Of a stretch of 64,000 nucleotides of DNA, positions 1-6,662 are shown piece by piece. The first letter of the stretch is position 1; every line of letters begins with the position of its first letter. The stretch is taken from NCBI RefSeq assembly GCF_900110995.1, contig NZ_FOJF01000002.1:496001-560000 (forward strand). The letters run 5' to 3'. The position numbers and the translations under genes were made by a program. The notes below the pieces were generated by a model. The model had not been told where the DNA came from. It saw nothing but the letters and a program-made list of their open reading frames with translations, and ran no database searches. The stretch is from Chitinophaga sp. YR573. Its GTDB lineage: Bacteria; Bacteroidota; Bacteroidia; Chitinophagales; Chitinophagaceae.

Positions 1-2
1 TC

Positions 3-710
3 AATTCCATCCTCAAAGGGGTGATTTACCAGGCAGATGATAACTTCTACCCGCGTAAGTCTGTTGCCAAGATAGAACCTATGATCGTTTTACCCGGCCG
101 CCGGTATAAAACCATTGACTTTATCCTGCCTGGTCTGCTGAGTTTTTCTTTGCTGAGTGCTGCCGTGTTCAGTACGGCATTTTTGTTCTTTAACCTGCGT
201 CAGACGCTGGTATTAAAACGTTTCTTCGCTACGCCTATCAGGCGTATTCATATAGTGCTGGGTGAAGCGCTGGCCCGTCTGGTATTCCAGGTGGCAGGTG
301 CGGTGATCATCCTGGCCATTGGCTACTTTGCTTTTGGCTTTACGCTGGTACATGGCTGGAGTACTTTCTTTGAGATGTTGTTACTCACTGCCTTCGGGGT
401 AGTGGTATTCATGGGTTTCGGCTTTGTGGTGAGCGGCATTGCTACCAGTGAGAGTACTATTCCACCTATTGCCAACGTTATTACATTACCACAGTTTCTG
501 CTGGCGGGTACATTTGTACCGGTAGATGCTTTCCCTTCCTGGTTACAGCCTGTGTGCAGGATCATGCCACTGACTTACCTGAACGATGCTTTTCGTAAAA
601 TAGCCTTTGAAGGGTTGCATTTATGGAATATTGGACTGGAATTAGGTGTTATCACGCTTTGGGGGATAGTAGTCTATGCAGTAGCTGTAAAGGTTTTCCG
701 CTGGGAATAA
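3..710 (+). CDS. ABC-2 type transporter permease, C-terminal part (gene begins before the window)
   Basis: The reading frame is open from the left edge, so the N-terminus lies outside the window; the GTG at 21 is probably internal. The visible part has about five hydrophobic segments: residues near 35-58, 86-108, 118-142, 147-168 and 205-225 counted from the GTG. The last loop holds the PQFLLAGTFVPVDAFP stretch, typical of ABC-2 exporter permeases (DrrB/NatB type), where a re-entrant 'FVP' loop precedes the final helix. Such permeases pair with a separate ATPase, expected upstream. The next gene starts 26 bp downstream and may be co-transcribed. Substrate unknown. Confidence 0.8.
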   Translation, partial: NSILKGVIYQADDNFYPRKSVAKIEPMIVLPGRRYKTIDFILPGLLSFSLLSAAVFSTAFLFFNLRQTLVLKRFFATPIRRIHIVLGEALARLVFQVAGAVIILAIGYFAFGFTLVHGWSTFFEMLLLTAFGVVVFMGFGFVVSGIATSESTIPPIANVITLPQFLLAGTFVPVDAFPSWLQPVCRIMPLTYLNDAFRKIAFEGLHLWNIGLELGVITLWGIVVYAVAVKVFRWE

Positions 711-735
711 GCGGATTTTTTCATAACTTATACGT

Positions 736-1287
736 ATGCAAGCCTTATATATCATCCTGGGAACATTGGCCGTGCTCATCCCCGGTCTGTTTGTAATCAG
801 CCTGTTTTTGCCGGCTACTGTTAAAGTGGTACGGGCCAGGGTAGTGCCAGCTACCGTTGCTGCTGTTTTTCAACAAGTAAATATATTACGGAACTGGGAG
901 GGATGGTCTCCCTGGCATCAGCTGGACCCTGCATTAAAGCTTACTTACAGCGAAGCAGAATGTGGTGTAGGGGCTGGTTTTCAATGGGAAAGCAAACACA
1001 GGCAGGTGCGTAACGGGCAGCTTACTATTACGGAGTGCCGCCTGCACGAATATATAGCGCTGGATATGCAGTTCATGAGACAACGGATAGCCAAGGGCTA
1101 TTTCCGCTTTGAACCTGCCAGAATGGGGACACTGGTTACCTGGGGATTAAGGGCAGAGCTGGGGCAACATCCGGGAAGGAGATTGATGGGGCTGATGATG
1201 GATAAATGGATAGGAAAGGATTTTGAGAGGGGGCTTGAGAATTTGAAGAGAAGATGTATCCGGGAATCATCTGTAAATAATTTATGA
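736..1287 (+). CDS. SRPBCC (START-like) family protein with N-terminal membrane anchor
   Basis: This is a 183-residue protein. Residues about 3-27 form a hydrophobic helix, so it is probably membrane-anchored. The rest matches the SRPBCC/polyketide-cyclase fold: a 'NWEGWSPWHQLDP' segment near residue 53, a GVGAGFQW strand, and a C-terminal helix ending GLENLKRRC. Proteins of this type form a hydrophobic cavity, but the ligand cannot be predicted. The gene at 1534-2094 encodes a clear paralogue with the same architecture, suggesting a local duplication. It lies 26 bp behind the ABC permease and may share its transcript. Confidence 0.75.
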   Translation: MQALYIILGTLAVLIPGLFVISLFLPATVKVVRARVVPATVAAVFQQVNILRNWEGWSPWHQLDPALKLTYSEAECGVGAGFQWESKHRQVRNGQLTITECRLHEYIALDMQFMRQRIAKGYFRFEPARMGTLVTWGLRAELGQHPGRRLMGLMMDKWIGKDFERGLENLKRRCIRESSVNNL

Positions 1288-1298
1288 CAGCGTAGATT

Positions 1299-1448
1299 GC
1301 CAGATGTTATTGATCATAAATACACTGCATCTGACTGTTTAGTTCTCTGATTTAGCTTTGGAATATGGGTTCAGGATTTGTTTTTCAATTTAACTTCACC
1401 TGATATTCACGTCAGATAAGGTGTATTTATTGATCAATAACATCCGGC
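1299..1448. repeat. MITE-like element: imperfect 37-bp inverted repeats around 75 bp
   Basis: The left arm at 1299-1335 and the right arm at 1411-1448 are near-perfect reverse complements. Both contain GATGTTATTGATCA, AAATACAC and ATCTGAC; they differ by one inserted base and four or five substitutions. The 75-bp centre has no reading frame of note. No transposase is nearby and no clear target duplication flanks the arms. A decayed miniature element or a very long cruciform-type regulatory hairpin would both fit. Confidence 0.55.
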
Positions 1449-1482
1449 ACGAAGATTATGTAATCAAACTGAGGTACTACCT

Positions 1483-1510
1483 TAAATACATAAGCAGAGT
1501 TATGTATTTA
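1483..1510. promoter_or_regulatory. Perfect 10-bp inverted repeat in the leader of the second SRPBCC gene
   Basis: TAAATACATA and TATGTATTTA are separated by 8 nt and end 23 bp before the ATG at 1534. The AT-only arms suit an operator or a weak RNA hairpin. No -7 box of the TAnnTTTG type is seen next to it, so its role is open. Confidence 0.3.
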
Positions 1511-1533
1511 ATTAATCAAATAGGGCGAGATTT

Positions 1534-2094
1534 ATGCCTGTATCCAATTTTATGCGAGTTATCAAGTTATTTTTACTGAGTGTTTTCTTTTTAGGTTTAC
1601 TGGTTTTCCTGTTATCGCTGCTATTGCCTTCCCGGGCTATTGTAGAACGCTCCGGCGTGATTGATGCCCCTATCAGCACTGTCTATGCTCAGATCAATGA
1701 TCTTAAAACCTGGCAACACTGGAATCCCTGGACGGCTCCTGGTACTGCACAGGAAATTAAGTATTCCGAACCAGCTTTCGGAACAGGTGCTTATTATACA
1801 TGGGCAGGTGTACAGACGGATAAACGTATAACCGGCAAAGTAACTATTACCAATAGTGATTCTCTGAAAGGAGTATATTATAATATGGATTTTGAAGGGA
1901 TGAAATCCGTGAAAGCCACCTTTAATCTCAGACCGGCAACCACCGGTACCGGTACCGCTATCCTCTGGCGGCTGGAAACAAACTTAGGCTACTTACCCTG
2001 GTGGAAGTTCAGGGGTTTCCTGGCAGACCGTCTTACCGGCCCGCAGTTAGAAGACGGGCTGACTAAGCTAAAGAGCATTTGTGAGGGGAAATAG
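1534..2094 (+). CDS. SRPBCC (START-like) family protein, paralogue of the upstream gene
   Basis: This 186-residue protein has a hydrophobic N-terminal helix at about residues 8-30. A SRPBCC domain follows, with 'NDLKTWQHWNPWTAP', 'FGTGAYYTWAG' and a C-terminal amphipathic helix (LEDGLTKLKSICEG). It aligns by eye over its whole length with the protein of 736-1287. The ATG at 1534 is kept because the hydrophobic anchor begins shortly after it, although an ATG at residue 7 (1552) is a possible alternative. The gene is separated from its paralogue by a 246-bp spacer carrying the MITE-like repeat, so it probably has its own promoter. Ligand unknown. Confidence 0.75.
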   Translation: MPVSNFMRVIKLFLLSVFFLGLLVFLLSLLLPSRAIVERSGVIDAPISTVYAQINDLKTWQHWNPWTAPGTAQEIKYSEPAFGTGAYYTWAGVQTDKRITGKVTITNSDSLKGVYYNMDFEGMKSVKATFNLRPATTGTGTAILWRLETNLGYLPWWKFRGFLADRLTGPQLEDGLTKLKSICEGK

Positions 2095-2100
2095 GGCTCT

Positions 2101-2420
2101 CTACAAACACGGGGCTCCTACGGGAGCCTTACATGTTGTTTATCAAGATTAATATACTACAAACACGGGGCTCCTACGGGAGCCTTACATGTTGTTTATC
2201 AAGATTAATATACTACAAACACGGGGCTCCTACCGGAGCCTTACATGTTGTTTATCAAGATTAATATACTACAAACACGGGGCTCCTACCGGAGCCTTAC
2301 ATGTTGTTTATCAAGATTAATATACTGCAAACACGGGGCTCCTAACAGAACCTCATATGTTGTTTATCAAGATTAAATTAATATACTACAAATATCAGGC
2401 TCCGTCAGGAGCCTAATGTT
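2101..2420. repeat. 56-bp tandem repeat array, about 5.5 copies, each with a GGCTCC/GGAGCC hairpin
   Basis: Units start at 2101, 2157, 2213, 2269, 2325 and 2386, exactly 56 bp apart for the first four steps. Each starts CTACAAACACGGGGCTCC, then a 4-nt loop and GGAGCC, followed by a constant 27-bp spacer. Copies 1-2 carry loop TACG and copies 3-4 loop TACC. Copy 5 has a damaged stem and a small spacer insertion, and copy 6 is truncated with loop GTCA. The first 29 bp equal the outer right arm of the nested palindromes at 3103-3263, 14729-14885 and 63748-63909. The array lies between two genes, with no reading frame. Confidence 0.9.
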
Positions 2421-2509
2421 TATAGATAAATAAATCATAATTTCTATGAGTGGTAATTATTGTTGCCACTGAATGGCTTAATTTTCTGCAAACTTTAAAC
2501 ATATTGTTT

Positions 2510-3007
2510 ATGAAACACGTTCTCCTATTTTTTGCACTGTTGGCTGGTACCAGCAGTTTCGTATCTGCTCAGGATAAAAAGCCTGAAAGCCCACGTGTAA
2601 CAGCTGAAGGAAAAAATGTTAAAATTGCCTACGGACAACCATCCAAGAAAGGAAGAGTTATTTTCGGTGAACTGGTTCCTTTCGGAAAAGTTTGGCGCTT
2701 AGGTGCTAACGAAGCCACTGAAATCACTTTCACTAAAGATGGTAGCTTCGGTGGTAAACCAGTTAAAGCTGGTACTTATACCCTGTTCACCATTCCTGAA
2801 GCAGCTTCCTGGACTTTCATACTGAACTCCGAACTGAAACAATGGGGTGCCTACAAGTATGATGAGATCAAAGGTAAAAACGTACTGGAAGTAAAAGCAA
2901 AAGCAACTAAGATTGCTGCTCCTGTAGAAAAGCTGACCATCACATTACCTGGTGATAAACTGGTAGTAGAATGGGATCAGACTCAGGTTGAAGTTCCTGT
3001 AAAGTAA
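2510..3007 (+). CDS. DUF2911 domain protein, secreted
   Basis: The protein has 165 residues from the ATG at 2510. That start is chosen over the GTG at 2450 because a signal peptide (MKHVLLFFALLAGTSSFVSAQ) begins there. The mature part has the DUF2911 hallmarks: 'IAYGQPSKKGR', 'LVPFGKVWRLGANEATEITF', 'GTYTLFTIP' and a C-terminal 'VVEWDQTQVEVPV' strand. This family is common in Bacteroidota and is exported or periplasmic; its function is unknown. It is a single-gene unit closed by a strong terminator at 3025-3056. Confidence 0.85.
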   Translation: MKHVLLFFALLAGTSSFVSAQDKKPESPRVTAEGKNVKIAYGQPSKKGRVIFGELVPFGKVWRLGANEATEITFTKDGSFGGKPVKAGTYTLFTIPEAASWTFILNSELKQWGAYKYDEIKGKNVLEVKAKATKIAAPVEKLTITLPGDKLVVEWDQTQVEVPVK

Positions 3008-3024
3008 ACACGTCAAACTCATTT

Positions 3025-3056
3025 AAAAAGGAGGGTGTATCAACTGATACACCCTC
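3025..3056. terminator. Bidirectional intrinsic terminator between the DUF2911 gene and bioA
   Basis: An 11-bp stem (GAGGGTGTATC / GATACACCCTC, loop AACT) is preceded by AAAAAG and followed by TTTA, so it can stop both the plus-strand gene and bioA. Its left arm with the A-run (3025-3041) has a second exact complement at 3287-3303, beyond the nested palindrome. Confidence 0.85.
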
Positions 3057-3102
3057 TTTATGTTTGCAGCAAAACATAATGCATTTCGTAACAAAACATA
3101 AT

Positions 3103-3263
3103 AGGCTCCGTTAGGAGCCCCGTGTTTGTAGAAAATGTACTATACAACAAAACAAGACTCCGTTAGGAGTCCCCTATAATTTGTTATTATAGGGGACTCC
3201 TAACGGAGTCTATTATGTAGAAGATGGATTATTGCTACAAACACGGGGCTCCTAAAGGAGCCT
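3103..3263 (-). repeat. Nested palindromic element, copy 1 (inverted relative to copies 2 and 3)
   Basis: The outer arms at 3103-3131 and 3235-3263 are reverse complements with one mismatch, and each also folds alone (GGCTCC...GGAGCC). The inner arms at 3156-3180 and 3186-3210 are perfect 25-bp complements, each again self-folding (GACTCC...GGAGTC). The two spacers match, in reverse orientation, the spacers of the element at 63748-63909, which gives the element a direction. It is non-coding and sits between convergent genes. Confidence 0.9.
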
Positions 3264-3286
3264 TTTTAGTGTCTTCTAATACTTTC

Positions 3287-3303
3287 GATACACCCTCCTT
3301 TTT
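3287..3303. repeat. Second copy of the terminator arm, beyond the nested palindrome
   Basis: These 17 bases are the exact reverse complement of 3025-3041, and the 11-mer GATACACCCTC is also in direct orientation at 3046-3056. The last bases overlap the bioA stop codon. It may be a duplication made when the palindromic element entered the terminator. Confidence 0.7.
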
Positions 3304-4570
3304 ATAATGCTTTTACGCATTCCTCAATGCTTTTATATACCCTATCCAGCTGCTCATTTGTAATACAATAAGGCGCCATGATATACAATGTATTACCCAA
3401 TGGTCTCAGCATAATCCTTTTCTCTTTAAAGAATTTATGCAGATAATCCGCCAGGTTATTGATATAACTATCTTCTGTATCAGTCACAATTTCAAAGGCG
3501 ATGATCGTCCCCTGAACCCTTACATTTTTTATCAGTTTTAAAGTTTTTAACTGCGTCGCAAACTGACGATGCTGCGTTTCTACTCTTACACGATTCTCCT
3601 TACAGGAAGGCTGTAAAAAGAGATCTAAGCTGGCCAGCGCAATCACACAGGCTAAAGGATTCGCTGTAAATGAATGCCCGTGAAAAAGCGTTTTCAGCTT
3701 ACTTTCTGAAAGGAATGCGTTATAAATCTCCGCAGTGCAGGTAGTGATACCTAAAGCAATACTACCGCCTGTCAATCCTTTAGATAAACAGATAATATCC
3801 GGTGGTGTAGAGACGTTCTCCATTGCAAAGTTGCGTCCTGTTCTGCCGAAGCCAGTCATGATCTCATCTGCTATCAGCATGATCTGATGCTGATGGCAAT
3901 GCTGCAGTAATTCATCAAATACATCTGCCTCATACATCAACATTCCACCGGCACCCTGTACCAGTGGCTCAAAGATAAAAGCAGCGATATCTGAAGGATG
4001 TAAGGCATCTACCTGTGCTTTTAAAGTGGTGATATTGTCTTTGGTAGGAGTGTCTATGAAATGCACATCAAAGAGGAAATCGTCGAATACACGGGTGAAT
4101 ACACTGCGGCTGCTTACGCTCATCGCCCCAAAAGTATCCCCATGATAAGAATTACTGAAGGCCAGTATTTTATTCCTTTTCTGGCCTTTATTATGCCAGT
4201 ACTGGATACACATTTTCAGTGCCACTTCTACCGCTGTAGAACCGTTATCCGAATAAAATACGCGTTGCTGATGGCCTGGTAATATAGGCAGTAATCTTTC
4301 TGCGAGGTTCACGGCAGGAGGGTGGGTATAACCCGCAAAAATGCAGTGCTGCAATTCTGTAGCCTGTGCTGCCAGTTGTTTTGCAATGTAAGGATGGGCA
4401 TGCCCGTGAATATTTACCCACCAGCTGGAAGTAGCATCCAGGTAGCTGTTCCCTTCTTCATCATACAATAAAGTCCCTTCTCCTCTTACAATACCTACCG
4501 GTGCCGGCGCAGTCTGCATCTGTGTGTACGGATGCCAGATCACCTGTTGATCCCTTTCTGATAATGTCAT
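3302..4570 (-). CDS. bioA: Adenosylmethionine-8-amino-7-oxononanoate aminotransferase
   Basis: A 422-residue class III PLP aminotransferase of biotin synthesis. It converts 7-keto-8-aminopelargonate to 7,8-diaminopelargonate with S-adenosylmethionine as amino donor. The BioA signature 'IWHPYTQM' is at residues 11-18, 'SSWWVNIHGHAHP' near 48-60, 'DNGSTAVEVALKM' at 108-120, 'ADEIMTGFGRTG' at about 234-245, and the PLP lysine is K264 in 'LSKGLTGG'. Length is normal for the family. No other bio gene is in the window, so biotin genes are dispersed here. It has its own -7 box at 4592-4599 and lies 30 bp behind the ABC1 kinase gene. Confidence 0.93.
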   Translation of the reverse strand: MTLSERDQQVIWHPYTQMQTAPAPVGIVRGEGTLLYDEEGNSYLDATSSWWVNIHGHAHPYIAKQLAAQATELQHCIFAGYTHPPAVNLAERLLPILPGHQQRVFYSDNGSTAVEVALKMCIQYWHNKGQKRNKILAFSNSYHGDTFGAMSVSSRSVFTRVFDDFLFDVHFIDTPTKDNITTLKAQVDALHPSDIAAFIFEPLVQGAGGMLMYEADVFDELLQHCHQHQIMLIADEIMTGFGRTGRNFAMENVSTPPDIICLSKGLTGGSIALGITTCTAEIYNAFLSESKLKTLFHGHSFTANPLACVIALASLDLFLQPSCKENRVRVETQHRQFATQLKTLKLIKNVRVQGTIIAFEIVTDTEDSYINNLADYLHKFFKEKRIMLRPLGNTLYIMAPYCITNEQLDRVYKSIEECVKAL

Positions 4571-4591
4571 GTCTTATTGATTTCAACGACG

Positions 4592-4599
4592 CAAAGGTA
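4592..4599 (-). promoter_or_regulatory. Bacteroidota -7 box (TACCTTTG) for bioA
   Basis: TACCTTTG on the minus strand matches TAnnTTTG exactly and lies 21 nt before the bioA ATG. No TTG is found at the usual -33 spacing, so only half of the promoter is supported. Confidence 0.45.
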
Positions 4600-4600
4600 A

Positions 4601-5926
4601 CTATTGCAGATGAAATGCCGGGGTGTTTGCGGGATACCCTGTTTTAATATTTGCTTTTAAATCACTGAGGATAGAATATAACCCGAAATAAGTACGGTTT
4701 ACGTACAAAGAATGACGGGAGCCACGGGCTACTTTAGAGTCTTTTACTTCTTTTAAATTGGATACATAGTCCATGTAGGCATAGATCTCATTAAAATAAG
4801 ATTCATCTCCAAAGTCAAAGCTGTCGAGGGTAAAAGGCAGCGTTAACATATCTATCATCTTCTGAAAAAGTTCAGAGAAGAACGTGATCTCTTTTTCTGT
4901 ATCCGAAGGATGGATCATTTCCAGGTTAGTATAGATCTGTCTGCGTTTTACCTCATCCTTTATCACTTCTTTATCTACTAAAAGGAAATAGTTGATGTAA
5001 AAATCTTCCGGAATTTCTTTGATACAACCGAAGTCGAAGATACCAACAGTACCATCATCGCGCATCAGGAAGTTACCGGGATGCGGATCGGCATGTACTG
5101 TTTTGAGTGTATGTACCTGGAACTGGTAGAAGTCCCAGAGTGCCTGTCCAATTTTATTGCGTACTTCCTGACTGGGGTTCCTTAACATGAATTCCTTCAG
5201 GTGAAAGCCGTTCAGCCAGTCCATGGTAATAATCCTTTCGCTGGAGAGTTCCGGGTAATAGGAAGGGAATACGAGGTTAGGAATATGTGCGCAGAGGGAA
5301 GATAATTCCACAGAGCGGCGCAGTTCCAGTTTATAGTCGGTTTCTTCCAGCAGTTTGCTCTCAATCTCATCAAAGTATTTATCCATATCTACTTCGTTCA
5401 TACCTACAATGCGGATAGCAAAGGGTTTTACGATGCGGAGATCGGATTTTACACTATTGGCAACGCCGGGATACTGTATTTTGATGGCCAGTGGCTTGTC
5501 CCATTTCCAGGCGCGGTGTACCTGGCCAATGGAAGCAGCGTTGGCCGCTTTCATCTCAAATTTATCATAGAGCTGGGAAGGGGATTGTCCCAGTGTTTTA
5601 ACAAAAGTATTGACTACCAGTGGACCGGAAAGGGGAGGAGCGCTGTACTGCGACATGGCAAATTTGTCTGTATAGGCTTTAGGCAGCATGCCCTTATCCA
5701 TACTCAGCATCTGGGCTACTTTTAAAGCGCTTCCTTTGAGATCGCTTAAAGTATCATAGATATCTTCTGCATTGTCTGCATGTAACTGGTCCTTGCTCAG
5801 AGAGGGGTCTAAAAGTTTTTTCGTGTAATGTTTGATATAATTTGTTCCTACTTTCAGTCCTGTTGTTACAAAGCGGCTGGCCCTTTCTACCTTTCCGGTA
5901 GGAATGTTAGTCTGTTCTTTCATCAT
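4601..5926 (-). CDS. ABC1/AarF/UbiB-family atypical kinase
   Basis: 441 residues. ABC1 features are the N-terminal 'LKGSALKVAQMLS' motif (KVAQ at 69-72, where the family usually has KxGQ), the alanine-rich loop 'ANAASIGQVHRA' at 128-138, the ATP lysine K149 ('LAIKIQYPG'), the catalytic loop HADPHPGN at 278-285, and DFG at 298-300. Members act as ATPases or kinases in quinone or lipid metabolism. Bacteroidota use menaquinone, so a ubiquinone-specific role is unlikely. The TetR-like gene lies 15 bp upstream on the same strand, so the two probably form an operon. The Gly-to-Ala change in the KxGQ motif is worth noting because that motif controls family activity. Confidence 0.88.
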   Translation of the reverse strand: MMKEQTNIPTGKVERASRFVTTGLKVGTNYIKHYTKKLLDPSLSKDQLHADNAEDIYDTLSDLKGSALKVAQMLSMDKGMLPKAYTDKFAMSQYSAPPLSGPLVVNTFVKTLGQSPSQLYDKFEMKAANAASIGQVHRAWKWDKPLAIKIQYPGVANSVKSDLRIVKPFAIRIVGMNEVDMDKYFDEIESKLLEETDYKLELRRSVELSSLCAHIPNLVFPSYYPELSSERIITMDWLNGFHLKEFMLRNPSQEVRNKIGQALWDFYQFQVHTLKTVHADPHPGNFLMRDDGTVGIFDFGCIKEIPEDFYINYFLLVDKEVIKDEVKRRQIYTNLEMIHPSDTEKEITFFSELFQKMIDMLTLPFTLDSFDFGDESYFNEIYAYMDYVSNLKEVKDSKVARGSRHSLYVNRTYFGLYSILSDLKANIKTGYPANTPAFHLQ

Positions 5927-5941
5927 CCCCGATAATTTTGT

Positions 5942-6568
5942 TTACTTCCTCGTAAACATGAATTTTCCAAAGTCTACTAAACTGTCAAATGTATTTGTGC
6001 TGATCAGCTGAAAGCTCAGGTTTACTGCTTTTTCAATAGCGGCATCTGTCATTTCAAACTGGTTGCTATCGTCTTTTGTCCAGTAGCGGAGTACAAATAA
6101 CGCCTGCATCCAGAAACCGTGTACGTATTGGTCTGAGATGAATTTGCGTTCTTTGATCTCGTTGCTGGTATATCCTTCTTTCACGATCTCTCTGATATAG
6201 TCATAGAAAGCAATACGGAAGGTTTCCAGTTTATCCAGATGAATACCGGGAATCCTGTAGTTTTCTTTCTGTTGCAGGATATAACTCCTGTTTTCTTTCA
6301 GTTTCTGTACCCACATGAAGTAGAAGGTGAGCAGTTTTTCCTGTGCGGAATAGTTCCTGTAGATCTCATCCTGCTGTAACTTTTCTATGGTATCCTGGAA
6401 ATAGGATAACCAGAGGTCTTTTTCAACAGCATCAAAAGAAGAGTAGCTGTCGTAAAAAGCAGTTTCAGCTATACCCAGCTGCTGACAGAAGGAGAAGATG
6501 GAAACGGGTCTTTTGCCGTTTTCCAGCCAGAAAGTTTTATAAGCGTCGCGAATAAGTTGCTTGTCCAT
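5942..6568 (-). CDS. TetR-like transcriptional regulator
   Basis: 208 residues from the ATG at 6568. An upstream start at 6613 would lie inside the -7 box at 6611-6618, so 6568 is preferred. The N-terminus 'DKQLIRDAYKTFWLENGKRPVSIFSF' and 'LGIAETAFYDSYSSFDAVEKDLW' form a TetR-type three-helix DNA-binding domain. The remainder is all-helical with aromatic patches (FYFMWVQ, FWMQALFVLRYW), as in ligand or dimerisation domains. It is directly upstream of the ABC1 kinase gene (15-bp gap) and likely controls this pair. The ligand is unknown; the domain call is based on pattern, not alignment. Confidence 0.72.
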   Translation of the reverse strand: MDKQLIRDAYKTFWLENGKRPVSIFSFCQQLGIAETAFYDSYSSFDAVEKDLWLSYFQDTIEKLQQDEIYRNYSAQEKLLTFYFMWVQKLKENRSYILQQKENYRIPGIHLDKLETFRIAFYDYIREIVKEGYTSNEIKERKFISDQYVHGFWMQALFVLRYWTKDDSNQFEMTDAAIEKAVNLSFQLISTNTFDSLVDFGKFMFTRK

Positions 6569-6610
6569 TGTTTCCGGGATTTTTAGAAGTGAATTGGCTA
6601 TGAACCATAT

Positions 6611-6618
6611 CAAATTTA
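6611..6618 (-). promoter_or_regulatory. -7 box (TAAATTTG) for the TetR-ABC1 operon
   Basis: An exact TAnnTTTG match on the minus strand, 42 nt before the ATG at 6568. No -33 TTG at the standard distance. Confidence 0.45.
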
Positions 6619-6662
6619 CGTCAGAATCGCCGGATAATGATCAGATAAGCGTTAAGGAAAGC

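Noticed and set aside
2101..2420. CRISPR-like array
   Set aside because: The spacers between hairpins are constant, not unique, and no cas gene is present. It is a plain tandem repeat.
3103..3263. Ordinary terminators for the nested palindromes
   Set aside because: The arms have no consistent T-run, the spacers are conserved, and copies 2 and 3 lie before genes as well as after them.
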